Source of the DNA: Rhodococcus triatomae
GTDB taxonomy: Bacteria; Actinomycetota; Actinomycetes; Mycobacteriales; Mycobacteriaceae
Direction of reading: 5' to 3'
NCBI RefSeq assembly: GCF_014217785.1
Contig: NZ_CP048814.1
Location: forward strand, 3,224,001-3,288,000
DNA: 64,000 nucleotides
Part shown: piece by piece, positions 57,170 to 64,000 of the stretch
Layout of the letters: the number at the start of each line of letters is the position of its first letter
How positions within the stretch are numbered: the first letter of the stretch is position 1
Program-made: the position numbers and the translations under genes
Notes under the pieces: generated by a model
Told to the model about the DNA's origin: nothing
Databases searched by the model: none
What the model saw: the letters and a program-made list of their open reading frames with translations, nothing else

Positions 57170-58833
57170 CGCTGGGCCGCCGGCTCGCGGAGCGACAGGG
57201 TGCCGCCGCGGAGCAGGAACACCCGATCCAGCGGAGACAGCACGTCGAGGCGGTGGGTGACCACGACGACGAGACGATCGGTTGCCGCGTCCCGGAGCGC
57301 GTCCATGACCTGCGCCGCGTTGTGCTCGTCGAGTGCACTGGTCGGCTCGTCGGCCAGCAGGACCGGGCGTCCCGACAGCAGTGCCCGCGCGACCGCGAGC
57401 CGTTGCCGTTGTCCACCGGAGAGCGAGGTTCCCGCCTCCGAGACCGGGGCCTGGAGGCCCCACTCGGCGAGAATCCCCGCCGCACCCGCCGCGGCGCAGG
57501 CCGACCGGATCTCGGCGTCCCCGGCACGGGGATTGCCCACGGTGAGGTTGTCCCGGATCGTGCCGGCGAAGAGCACCGGTCGCTGCGAGATCACCGCGAT
57601 GTCGGTGGGCCCGGGGGTGCGGCCCCGCATCGTGATTCGGCCGGAGGACGGGGAGAGGTGGCCGAGGAACAGGTCGAACAGCGTGCTCTTCCCCGCGCCG
57701 GACTCGCCGGTGACGACGACGAGCGCGCCCGGCGAGAGCATGGCGTCGATTCCGGCGAGGACGTCGTGGTCACTCGCGGGATACCGGTACCGGACGGACT
57801 CGAGGGCGAGAACCGGCGGGTCGCCGCCGGCGACGGAAGCCGTCGTCGCGGGTGCCGGCGCATCCTGGGCAGCGGGAGGGGGAGAGGAGTCGAAGGCATG
57901 CAGCGCACGGAGCGCGGGGAGCGCGGACAGGCCGAGATATCCGGCGTGCCATTGGCGCGCGAGATCGCGCACGGGGCGGAACGATTCGGATGCCAGCAGG
58001 AGTACGGCGTACAGCGCGAAGGTGCCTGCGCCGGGACCGGTGTACCCGGCGACCGCCAGCCCGATCGCGACCGCGATTCCGCCCTGGATCGCCAGGTCGG
58101 TGACCGCGGTGTCGGCCAGGGAGGTTCGCATCACCGACACGGTGGCCCGGTGCAGGGCGTCCGATCGTGCGCGCAGGCGTGCGCGCACCGCGGGGACGGC
58201 GCCCAGCACCCGCACGGTCTTCATCCCCCGCAGTGATTCGAGGACGTCCGCGGCCAGGGCCTCGTAGCTGTCCCAGTGCGCGGAGCCGCGCCTGCGGGTG
58301 CTGCGTTTCCACGCCACGGGGCCGAGGACGGCGGCGATCAGCCCGACCGTGACGGCCGCCGCCGCGGCGGGGCTCACCAGGGCGAGAGCGAGTACCACGG
58401 CCGGGCAGATCACCACCACGGTGACCACGGCGGGGACGTAGCGGGTGACGTACACGTCGGTGCCGTCCACGCCGTCGGTGAGGGCCGACAGGGTCTGGCC
58501 GTCCCGGGTCCCGGTGTCGTGCAATCGGTTCGCCGTGAGCGTCGACGCGAGCGCCCGGTCCCGGACGTCGACGGTGACGGCGGTACCCAGCCGGGTCGCG
58601 GCGCGGGACTCGGCGGCGGACAGGGCGAGCCGCACCACTGCGGCAGCCACGACCCCGACGGCACCGGCGGCTACGAGGGACGTGTCCCGGTGCGCGACGC
58701 CGGTGAGCGTCGCGGCCAGGGCGAGCGCGGCGGGGACGTGGGTCGCCGCGCCCGCCAGATGCGCGAGCAGCAGGGTCAGCGCGTATCGGCGGTGCGCGAA
58801 CGCCGCCCGCCACAATTCGGGGGCGATGGCCAC
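57166..58833 (-). CDS. ABC exporter half-transporter, CydD-like
   Basis: 555 residues. Six membrane segments, then ATPase with Walker A TGESGAGKSTLFDL, signature LSGGQRQRLAVARAL and Walker B VLLADEPTSALDE. The stop overlaps the start of the partner (ATGA). Sixteen bases separate it from the oxidoreductase upstream, so it belongs to the RiPP operon. Confidence 0.9.
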   Translation of the reverse strand: MAIAPELWRAAFAHRRYALTLLLAHLAGAATHVPAALALAATLTGVAHRDTSLVAAGAVGVVAAAVVRLALSAAESRAATRLGTAVTVDVRDRALASTLTANRLHDTGTRDGQTLSALTDGVDGTDVYVTRYVPAVVTVVVICPAVVLALALVSPAAAAAVTVGLIAAVLGPVAWKRSTRRRGSAHWDSYEALAADVLESLRGMKTVRVLGAVPAVRARLRARSDALHRATVSVMRTSLADTAVTDLAIQGGIAVAIGLAVAGYTGPGAGTFALYAVLLLASESFRPVRDLARQWHAGYLGLSALPALRALHAFDSSPPPAAQDAPAPATTASVAGGDPPVLALESVRYRYPASDHDVLAGIDAMLSPGALVVVTGESGAGKSTLFDLFLGHLSPSSGRITMRGRTPGPTDIAVISQRPVLFAGTIRDNLTVGNPRAGDAEIRSACAAAGAAGILAEWGLQAPVSEAGTSLSGGQRQRLAVARALLSGRPVLLADEPTSALDEHNAAQVMDALRDAATDRLVVVVTHRLDVLSPLDRVFLLRGGTLSLREPAAQR

Positions 58834-58848
58834 GGTGGGCTCCTCTCG

Positions 58849-59841
58849 TCAGTTGCGCAGTAGTGCCAGTGCGTGCACCGGAAACGGGGGCGCCGCCGCC
58901 GTCATGCCGGACACCGGGCGGAGTCGGGCGGCACCGGATCGGACGGTGCGGATCGCCCGTCGTGCCGCGTTCAGGTGGATGCGCCAGAGGTCCGGGCCGG
59001 TGACGTCGGTGCGCACCGTCCACACCGCGACGTCGTCGGCACCCCGCACCCAGTGCTGGCCCGACGCGGCAGCCACCGTGGCCGCGCGCGGGGTGGGACG
59101 GCGGTCGAGGGGGAACTCGGTGAGGGCCGGTGACCGCCGTCGCCCGAGGGCGGCGGCGGTGTCCTCGTCCACCTCGAGTCGGCCACGACTCCCGCCGGGT
59201 CCGTACACCGGGATCCGGGCCAGCACGATCTCGGGGACGAGTCCCTGCTCCAGCCAGCGACGGGTGCTGTGTGCGGGCGGGAGTGCCACCGGGCCGGTGT
59301 CGGCGAAGGGGCCGACGCGCACGTCCGGTGCGGCGAGCAGCGACTGCGCGGCGGCCACCGCATAGGCGGTGTCGGCGATCCACAGCGGCCAGGCGCGGTG
59401 CCGGTACCGTCCGAACGCCCGGCCCGGCTGCACACAGAACACCAGTTCCGGTGTGGTCCCCGGCGGCGGCGGCGGGCCGGCCCGCCGGACCAGGATGTCC
59501 GCATCGAGTTGATACGCATACCGTCCCGGTGGAAGCGACGAGCGGACCGCACCGGCCGGCACCACGACATGGGTGCGGACCCCGTACGTGGCTCCCGCCG
59601 AGGGGACCGGGCGCCGGGCGATGGTGGTGGGCAGCCCGTCGGTCCCCGGGTGCATCCCGTCCGCCCGCCACAGCGCGTCGAGCAGCCTCCGCCAGTCGTG
59701 TGGGACCTCGACGGTCACCGCGCCCGCCTCGTGCCAGGGATTGTCCCGCGGCCCCGGGGGAAGGGCGGGGCCGGGCGTGCCGGGAAGGAAGGCCGTGCCG
59801 AGGAGGTCCGGTATCCCCGGTACCGCTGTCACCGGGGCCAT
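58849..59841 (-). CDS. SagB-like oxidoreductase of the RiPP cluster
   Basis: 330 residues, ATG overlapping the YcaO stop by one base. The sequence has AYQLDADILVRRAG, RHRAWPLWIADTAYAVAAAQ and VRVGPFADTGPVAL, which resemble the nitroreductase-like or SagB-type dehydrogenase fold found beside YcaO genes. SagB enzymes use FMN to oxidise azolines to azoles. Classical FMN motifs are not all evident, so the identification depends on the context. Confidence 0.65.
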   Translation of the reverse strand: MAPVTAVPGIPDLLGTAFLPGTPGPALPPGPRDNPWHEAGAVTVEVPHDWRRLLDALWRADGMHPGTDGLPTTIARRPVPSAGATYGVRTHVVVPAGAVRSSLPPGRYAYQLDADILVRRAGPPPPPGTTPELVFCVQPGRAFGRYRHRAWPLWIADTAYAVAAAQSLLAAPDVRVGPFADTGPVALPPAHSTRRWLEQGLVPEIVLARIPVYGPGGSRGRLEVDEDTAAALGRRRSPALTEFPLDRRPTPRAATVAAASGQHWVRGADDVAVWTVRTDVTGPDLWRIHLNAARRAIRTVRSGAARLRPVSGMTAAAPPFPVHALALLRN

Positions 59842-61277
59842 CACATGTGGGGTGCGGGGAAGAGGGTGTAGTCCTCCGGCCCGGCCGGGGCCGTCGCCCG
59901 CCAGTTCCGGGCCAGTGCGGCCTCCCCGAAACGTGGGCACCCGTAATAGGTGAACGCGGCGGGCGCGTTGGGGACCAGGCCCGTGACGAGGGAGCGGACC
60001 ACCCGTAGCGGTGTGCGCGCCACATCCCGGGTGGTGAGGTCGCGGACGATCACGCGGTGCCCGGCCTCCGCCAGCCTCGTTCGGACCTGTGCCATCGTCA
60101 CCGCGGGGACGGCGTCGATCGGCACGATCCCCGACGCCGGGTCGGTGAACCGCCGCTCCTCCGGGTGCAGGCGGGGATCGAGCCACACCTGGACGTGCGC
60201 GCCCAGATCGACGACCCGCTCGAACTGCGTCCCGGCGGAGTCGAGATAGCGCGAGTCCGAACGATGATCCAGGTAGAGCCCCTTCGCCATGAGTCCGGCG
60301 TCGACGGCGCGGAACACCCACCCGTCCCGGGCGGTGACACCGAGGGTGTACGTCCAGGTGTGGACGGCCTCGAGCACGGCCTTGCGTGCGGCGCGTACCG
60401 GATCGAGTGCCGCGGAGAATCCGGCCGCCCGGATCCCGGTGGCGGGATCGTGCACGAGCGCTCCGAAGCAGGGGGCGAACTCGCTGGGCATCACGACGAG
60501 CCAGGCCTGCAGCCGGGTCCCGCGGAGATCGTCCGTCAGCCCGGGAACCGAATCGACGTCGACGCCGACGGTGGGACCGTCCAGATGCCACCAGGTTTCG
60601 AGCGCATCGCGTTCGATGACCTCGACGATGCCGCGATCCCGCGCATCGGCCGCGCCCTGGCCGGTCGCGATGCCCGCGTAGTTGAGGTGGTGGATCCGAG
60701 GCAGGTGGCGGTAGCGGGACTGGCGCCAGTTGAGGAGGACCAGCGAGGCGGGCGCCCAGACGTCGAGGTCCCGATCGTCGATGTCGCCGCCGCCGAGGAA
60801 CGGCCCGCCGTCGTCCTCACGGCACCGCACCCACAGGGTCGGGGTGTCGTCGGTGAAGTCCTCGTAGGGGAATCCGTGCCGATCGAGTTGCCAGGGCGCG
60901 AAGCGCGGCAGCGCCGTGGCGCCCAGCACTTCCTGGCCGTCGGCCCGCAGTTCGGTTGCGGTGGCGACCCGGTGGTCGTCGTCCGGGTATCCGGGAATCC
61001 AGTTGCCGCAGTAGCGTTCGGCGGCCTCCGCGATCGCGGCGATGCGTGCTCCTGCCGGGTCACCGAAGGTGGTCCCGAGCGAGACGCGATCCGCGGGCCA
61101 CTCGCCCAGTCTGCGAGCATCGGCCACCGACGCGGTGAGCGAGAGGTAGCGATCGGGCGCACCGTCGGGGCGCAGTACCTCGCGCACGGATCGGACGATC
61201 CCGGTGAGCGGGTCGACCAGGTCGTCGGCGGTGAGTTCGGGTACGGCGGTGAGTTCGGGTACGGCGGTGTCGGTCAC
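59841..61277 (-). CDS. YcaO cyclodehydratase of an azole-forming RiPP pathway
   Basis: 478 residues from a GTG overlapping the hydrolase stop (GTGA). YcaO features: GARIAAIAEAAERYCGNWIP, RGIVEVIERDALETWW and AALDPVRAARKAVLEAVHTW. These form the ATP-binding set that phosphorylates the peptide amide so Ser, Thr or Cys side chains cyclise to azolines. The C-terminus (YTLFPAPHM) is proline-containing, as in azoline-forming YcaO proteins. An N-terminal TAVPEL direct repeat is due to duplicated DNA. Confidence 0.93.
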   Translation of the reverse strand: MTDTAVPELTAVPELTADDLVDPLTGIVRSVREVLRPDGAPDRYLSLTASVADARRLGEWPADRVSLGTTFGDPAGARIAAIAEAAERYCGNWIPGYPDDDHRVATATELRADGQEVLGATALPRFAPWQLDRHGFPYEDFTDDTPTLWVRCREDDGGPFLGGGDIDDRDLDVWAPASLVLLNWRQSRYRHLPRIHHLNYAGIATGQGAADARDRGIVEVIERDALETWWHLDGPTVGVDVDSVPGLTDDLRGTRLQAWLVVMPSEFAPCFGALVHDPATGIRAAGFSAALDPVRAARKAVLEAVHTWTYTLGVTARDGWVFRAVDAGLMAKGLYLDHRSDSRYLDSAGTQFERVVDLGAHVQVWLDPRLHPEERRFTDPASGIVPIDAVPAVTMAQVRTRLAEAGHRVIVRDLTTRDVARTPLRVVRSLVTGLVPNAPAAFTYYGCPRFGEAALARNWRATAPAGPEDYTLFPAPHM

Positions 61278-62317
61278 GCGGGTGCTCCGGACTGATCGGG
61301 GACGAGGGCTCGGTGTTCGGGTGTCGCGTGTTCGGGTGTCGCGTGTTCGGGTGTCGCGTGCTCGGCGTGGGGATTGCGTCCCCAAGGGGAGAAGTGCCAG
61401 CCCGTCTCGGGATCGAGGACCGACGATCCCGACAGGGGCCACGCGTCCGGGCGTTCGTCGAGTACGGCGGACAGCCAGGCATCGACTGCGCCGCCGGGCC
61501 CGCCGTGAGCGCGGAGTGCCGCGCGCAGTCGCGTGTCGCCGACCCCGGCCATCATCCGGTGCCCCCACGGGCCGTCCACGAGGTGCGCCGGCGCAGGCCA
61601 GGACCGGGCGAGCCGGTGCGCATCCGCGGCGAAGAAGTCGTACGCGCCTCCGACGACGAGCAGGGGCGCCGTGCATGCCCGGTACCGGTCCGCGACGTCG
61701 AGAGGTGCTGCCTGCCAGAGGCGTTCCCAGGAAGCTCGTCGGCGCGCCGACCACCCCGCTGCCCGGGCGGCCCCTTCCGGGCCGAGGGATTCGGCGAGTC
61801 GACAGAGCCGGTCCACGCGGTTCGCCGACAGCGGTTCGCGACGGAAGCGCCCGAAGCCGTGCTCGTGCCACCAGCAGAAGCGGTCGCGCACCTGCGCCGC
61901 GCCTCCGGAGTGATGGGCGGACTCGTACAGCCCCAGCGCCGGGACCATCGCCACCACGGCCGCGACCTCACCGGCCCCGGCGGCACTCCGGGCGAGTTCC
62001 ACGGCGCAGTGCGCCCCGTACGACGCACCGACTGCGACGATCGGGCCCGGCAGGGACGCGGCGGTGTCCACGCCGTCCACTCCCTCCCCGGCGTAGGGCA
62101 CCCAGCGCCCGTCCGAGCGGTACCGCCCGCGGACGTCCTGCACGAGCACCCGGAAACCCCGGCGCGCCCACCACCGCGCCGTATCGCGGTGTGCGGCTGC
62201 GTCGTACGGCGTGCGCATCACCACGGTGCCCCGCGGCGTGCCGGAGGCCTCGTACAGGTGACCGGCGAGCAGGACGCCGTCGCGCGTGCTCACCCGGTGG
62301 GCGCCCGGGGCCGTCAC
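61274..62317 (-). CDS. CocE/NonD-type alpha/beta hydrolase
   Basis: 347 residues from a GTG overlapping the stop of the gene upstream. S15/CocE motifs: VMRTPYDAAAHRDTARWWAR, VLVQDVRGRYRSDGRW, nucleophile VGASYGAHCAVEL and histidine WGHRMMAG. It may act as a peptidase or cyclase on the RiPP, or cleave the leader. The C-terminus holds three ATPEH repeats encoded by a 15-base tandem repeat. Confidence 0.85.
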   Translation of the reverse strand: MTAPGAHRVSTRDGVLLAGHLYEASGTPRGTVVMRTPYDAAAHRDTARWWARRGFRVLVQDVRGRYRSDGRWVPYAGEGVDGVDTAASLPGPIVAVGASYGAHCAVELARSAAGAGEVAAVVAMVPALGLYESAHHSGGAAQVRDRFCWWHEHGFGRFRREPLSANRVDRLCRLAESLGPEGAARAAGWSARRRASWERLWQAAPLDVADRYRACTAPLLVVGGAYDFFAADAHRLARSWPAPAHLVDGPWGHRMMAGVGDTRLRAALRAHGGPGGAVDAWLSAVLDERPDAWPLSGSSVLDPETGWHFSPWGRNPHAEHATPEHATPEHATPEHRALVPDQSGAPA

Positions 62318-63033
62318 GGGCGCGGTGCCGGTTCGTCGAAACCGAGGACGACGTGTTCGCTCGTCTCGAGCCGCACGTCGTCGTGGCGCCACAGCGTGTA
62401 CCGGAGCCGGGCCGCGCGCGCCGGTTCACTCCGCCAGGCACGGACGACGTCGAGTACCCGCCCGGTCGCCAGCACCGTCGCCGCCGTGGAGAGCGTGGTA
62501 CCGGAGGGGGACGCGTGGCGGTGCCAGTGTTCGAGTTCCGGCCCCGCGGCTGCGGCCGCATACCTGCGCCGCCGTACCTCGGACGGGGACGCGTCGGTCG
62601 CGTCGAGGCGGAGCGGGCCCACCAGGACGAGCCGTTCCTCCACGGTGATGTCGAGAACCGGTAGGGAAGTCTCCTCCCGCGGGGGAGCCGGTGTGTCGTA
62701 GGGCGGTGTGGCGCATCGGATCACGAGGCCCGCTGCGGGACCGGTGTCCTCGTTCCGGACGACGGTCACACCGACGCTGACGAGAGCGTCGGCGATCGTG
62801 TCGAGCACGGGGTGCGCACCGTCCAGGCGGATCGGAGGGCACCGGTGGCTCCACCGCGCCGCCCACACCTCCGCGTCGTGCCGGGCCACGGCCCCGGCGA
62901 CGTCGTCGCTGCGGTCCGCCCCGGCCACGGTCACGCGCAGGAAGGTGCCGTCGGTGCCGCGCACGGTGGCGCCGCGGCCGGGCACGGTGAACATCTCGGG
63001 GCGGCGGGAGATCACCGGGTCGTCGAACGTCAT
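62314..63033 (-). CDS. Leader-peptide-binding-like protein of the RiPP cluster
   Basis: 239 residues from MTFDDPVISRRPEMFTVPGR. The first 70 residues (MFTVPGRGATVRGTDGTFLR) resemble a winged-helix RiPP recognition element. The rest (AGLVIRC, LVLVGPLRL, RRRRYAAAAAGPELEHWH) looks like the reduced E1/C-protein partners of YcaO enzymes. It would bind the precursor's leader and present it to YcaO. The assignment is by position and layout. Confidence 0.65.
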   Translation of the reverse strand: MTFDDPVISRRPEMFTVPGRGATVRGTDGTFLRVTVAGADRSDDVAGAVARHDAEVWAARWSHRCPPIRLDGAHPVLDTIADALVSVGVTVVRNEDTGPAAGLVIRCATPPYDTPAPPREETSLPVLDITVEERLVLVGPLRLDATDASPSEVRRRRYAAAAAGPELEHWHRHASPSGTTLSTAATVLATGRVLDVVRAWRSEPARAARLRYTLWRHDDVRLETSEHVVLGFDEPAPRP

Positions 63034-63047
63034 GAATGGCCTCCGGG

Positions 63048-63085
63048 CGCCCGGCCCGTGGACCGAGAGCTCCACGGGCCGGGCG
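63048..63085 (-). terminator. Intercistronic hairpin after the candidate precursor gene
   Basis: CGCCCGGCCCGTGGA and TCCACGGGCCGGGCG pair perfectly (15 base pairs, 8-base loop) between the 40-residue gene and the first biosynthetic gene. In RiPP clusters such hairpins raise precursor mRNA relative to enzyme mRNA. Confidence 0.8.
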
Positions 63086-63101
63086 TCGTCATCGTCGATC
63101 G

Positions 63102-63224
63102 TCAGTCGAAGGGGTTCTCGACCAGGGCGTTCGAGTGTGACGCCGACAGGTGCGCGAGCTGGTCGGTGTCCTCGATCGTCACGACGACAGCATTGTCCGA
63201 ATCTGCGGTGCGGACGTTCTCCAT
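63102..63224 (-). CDS. Candidate RiPP precursor peptide, 40 residues
   Basis: ATG follows a good ribosome binding site (GAGAGGAA). The N-terminal MENVRTADSDNAVVVTIEDT is acidic, leader-like; the end is DQLAHLSASHSNALVENPFD. Three Ser in LSASHS are the only cyclisable residues near the C-terminus. It is the first gene of the leftward operon and is separated from the enzymes by a hairpin. Whether it is the substrate of the YcaO is inferred from position. Confidence 0.6.
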   Translation of the reverse strand: MENVRTADSDNAVVVTIEDTDQLAHLSASHSNALVENPFD

Positions 63225-63310
63225 GAGGATTCCTCTCCATCGATTGTCCCGTGCCACCCGGGTTTCCGGGCGGTCGCGGGGTTCGCGGTGCGAACGAGAG
63301 CCACCATAAG

Positions 63311-63325
63311 TGAAAACGATTATCA
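63311..63325. promoter_or_regulatory. Zur/Fur-like box in the divergent promoter
   Basis: TGAAAACGATTATCA is an imperfect palindrome resembling actinobacterial Zur boxes (TGAAAAtcaTTTTCA type). It lies between divergent genes, five bases before a -10-like TAGTAT (63331-63336) for the rightward gene, so binding would block the promoter. Confidence 0.6.
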
Positions 63326-63347
63326 GTATCTAGTATTGTGTCCCATC

Positions 63348-64000
63348 GTGTCGCCTATCACTCTCCTGATCGCCGATCACCGCGCGAACATCCGCTACCG
63401 CACCGACGGTGCCGCGGCGCGGGTGTCCCCGGTCGGTCCCGGCTGCCCCGCCGAGCACGCCGGGCTGCTGCCCCTGCCCGACGGCGCGCCACACGCGGCC
63501 CGCTACGCCTTCGTCGACGACGCGGCAGGTCACCTGGTGCTGGGCGACGCGGAGTCCGGTGACCTCACCGTGTCGGTGGCCATCCCCGGTGAGCACCTGG
63601 CCGGTACCCCCGACGGCCGATATCTCGCCGTCACCACCGGGCTCGGTGCGAACCACGCGCCGTGGAGTGATCTGCTCACCGTCGTCGACGTTGCGGACCT
63701 GTTCTCGGTGCGGGTCCGGGTACGGGCCGGCGAACCCGGAGTCGTCCTCGCTCGCGACCACGCGACCGGAGAGTCGGTCGTGACGGTGCGTCATCGTGAG
63801 CCCGGCGCGTTGGAGGCGATCGCACTCCGCGATCTCCTCCGGGCGGGCCCGCACTGCCCGACGGTCCGCGGCGACATCCACACCGACATCGGCGATCTGG
63901 GGCACGGTGACGCCTACGACCCGGTGACCGGCACCGTCTTCGTCGCCACCGAACGCGGGCTCGAACGATTCGTCGTCGACGGTGGCCGGATCCACGCCCT
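63348..64000 (+). CDS. Beta-propeller-like protein, 3' end outside window
   Basis: Open to the window end, at least 217 residues from GTG. No signal peptide. Repeating units with HLVLGDAESGDLTVSVAIPG, TPDGRYLAVTTGLGANHAPW and GHGDAYDPVTGTVFVATERG resemble WD40/YVTN-like blades. The His- and Asp-rich turns (DIHTDIGDLGHGD) could bind metal. It is divergent from the RiPP operon across the Zur-like box. The propeller identity is by pattern only; an AztD-like zinc chaperone is one idea, not established. Confidence 0.55.
   Translation, partial: MSPITLLIADHRANIRYRTDGAAARVSPVGPGCPAEHAGLLPLPDGAPHAARYAFVDDAAGHLVLGDAESGDLTVSVAIPGEHLAGTPDGRYLAVTTGLGANHAPWSDLLTVVDVADLFSVRVRVRAGEPGVVLARDHATGESVVTVRHREPGALEAIALRDLLRAGPHCPTVRGDIHTDIGDLGHGDAYDPVTGTVFVATERGLERFVVDGGRIHA

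Noticed and set aside
55457-58267. A 936-codon open frame opposite the two ABC transporter genes.
   Set aside because: It is antisense to two genes with full ABC motifs. Its translation is low complexity (Arg, Gly, Ala), as expected from high-GC shadow frames.
57770-60025. A 751-codon frame overlapping the transporter, SagB-like and YcaO genes.
   Set aside because: Shadow frame in high-GC DNA; the other frame encodes recognisable enzymes.

Overview
The window is high-GC DNA with actinobacterial signatures: frequent GTG starts, ATGA/GTGA gene overlaps, mycothiol genes (an MshA-type glycosyltransferase and a PIG-L deacetylase), DUF3558-like lipoproteins and ESX-like secreted proteins. A mycolate-containing member of the Corynebacteriales/Mycobacteriales, most likely Rhodococcus or a close relative, fits best. 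The species cannot be settled from the sequence alone.

The left 41 kb is a defence and accessory island. It opens with a frameshifted IS481 transposase, two tandem DUF3558-like lipoprotein genes and an ESX-like partner. A CRISPR array follows (2598-5343) that is split by an intact ISAs1-family element. Next come a two-gene operon with an RNase H domain, a divergent promoter with a perfect palindrome, and a type I restriction-modification operon (pseudo-methylase, HsdM, HsdS, PASTA-like membrane protein). A complete type I-G (formerly I-U) CRISPR-Cas operon lies at 14051-22487: Cas7/Csb1, Cas5-Cas6/Csb2, Cas3 with a C-terminal HD domain, a Csb3/Cas8g-like subunit, a Cas4-Cas1 fusion and Cas2. 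Array 3 (22677-24041) follows. After several more tandem lipoprotein/ESX-like gene sets come hsdR (32513) and an AAA+ ATPase. A near copy of the left lipoprotein/ESX/CRISPR unit then leads into a 28-repeat array (39099-41131). hsdR lies about 20 kb from hsdMS, but both loci carry the same palindromic site, CGATAA-N6-TTATCG, upstream.

The most interesting element lies between the restriction operon and the cas operon, at 13602-13748. It is a two-repeat mini-array with degenerate, remodelled repeats. The guide it would make matches 14 of its first 16 bases at 13772-13787, with mismatches only at positions 6 and 12, the positions that are flipped out in type I crRNA-target duplexes. This is the expected form of a CreA/CreR-type regulatory crRNA-like RNA, here in a type I-G system.

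The right 23 kb is mostly housekeeping and metabolism: an SDR, a TauD-type dioxygenase, a ROK regulator, a DHA2-type efflux pump with a divergent TetR regulator and three operators, a PIG-L deacetylase, an MFS protein, an alpha/beta hydrolase, MshA, YbjN, an acyl-CoA synthetase and a MerR/aldo-keto reductase pair. The last 8.5 kb is a RiPP cluster of the azole-forming (TOMM/LAP) type: a 40-residue candidate precursor, a leader-binding-like protein, a CocE-type hydrolase, a YcaO cyclodehydratase, a SagB-like oxidoreductase and two ABC exporters. It is divergent from a beta-propeller-like protein across a Zur/Fur-like box, which suggests metal-controlled production of a modified peptide.
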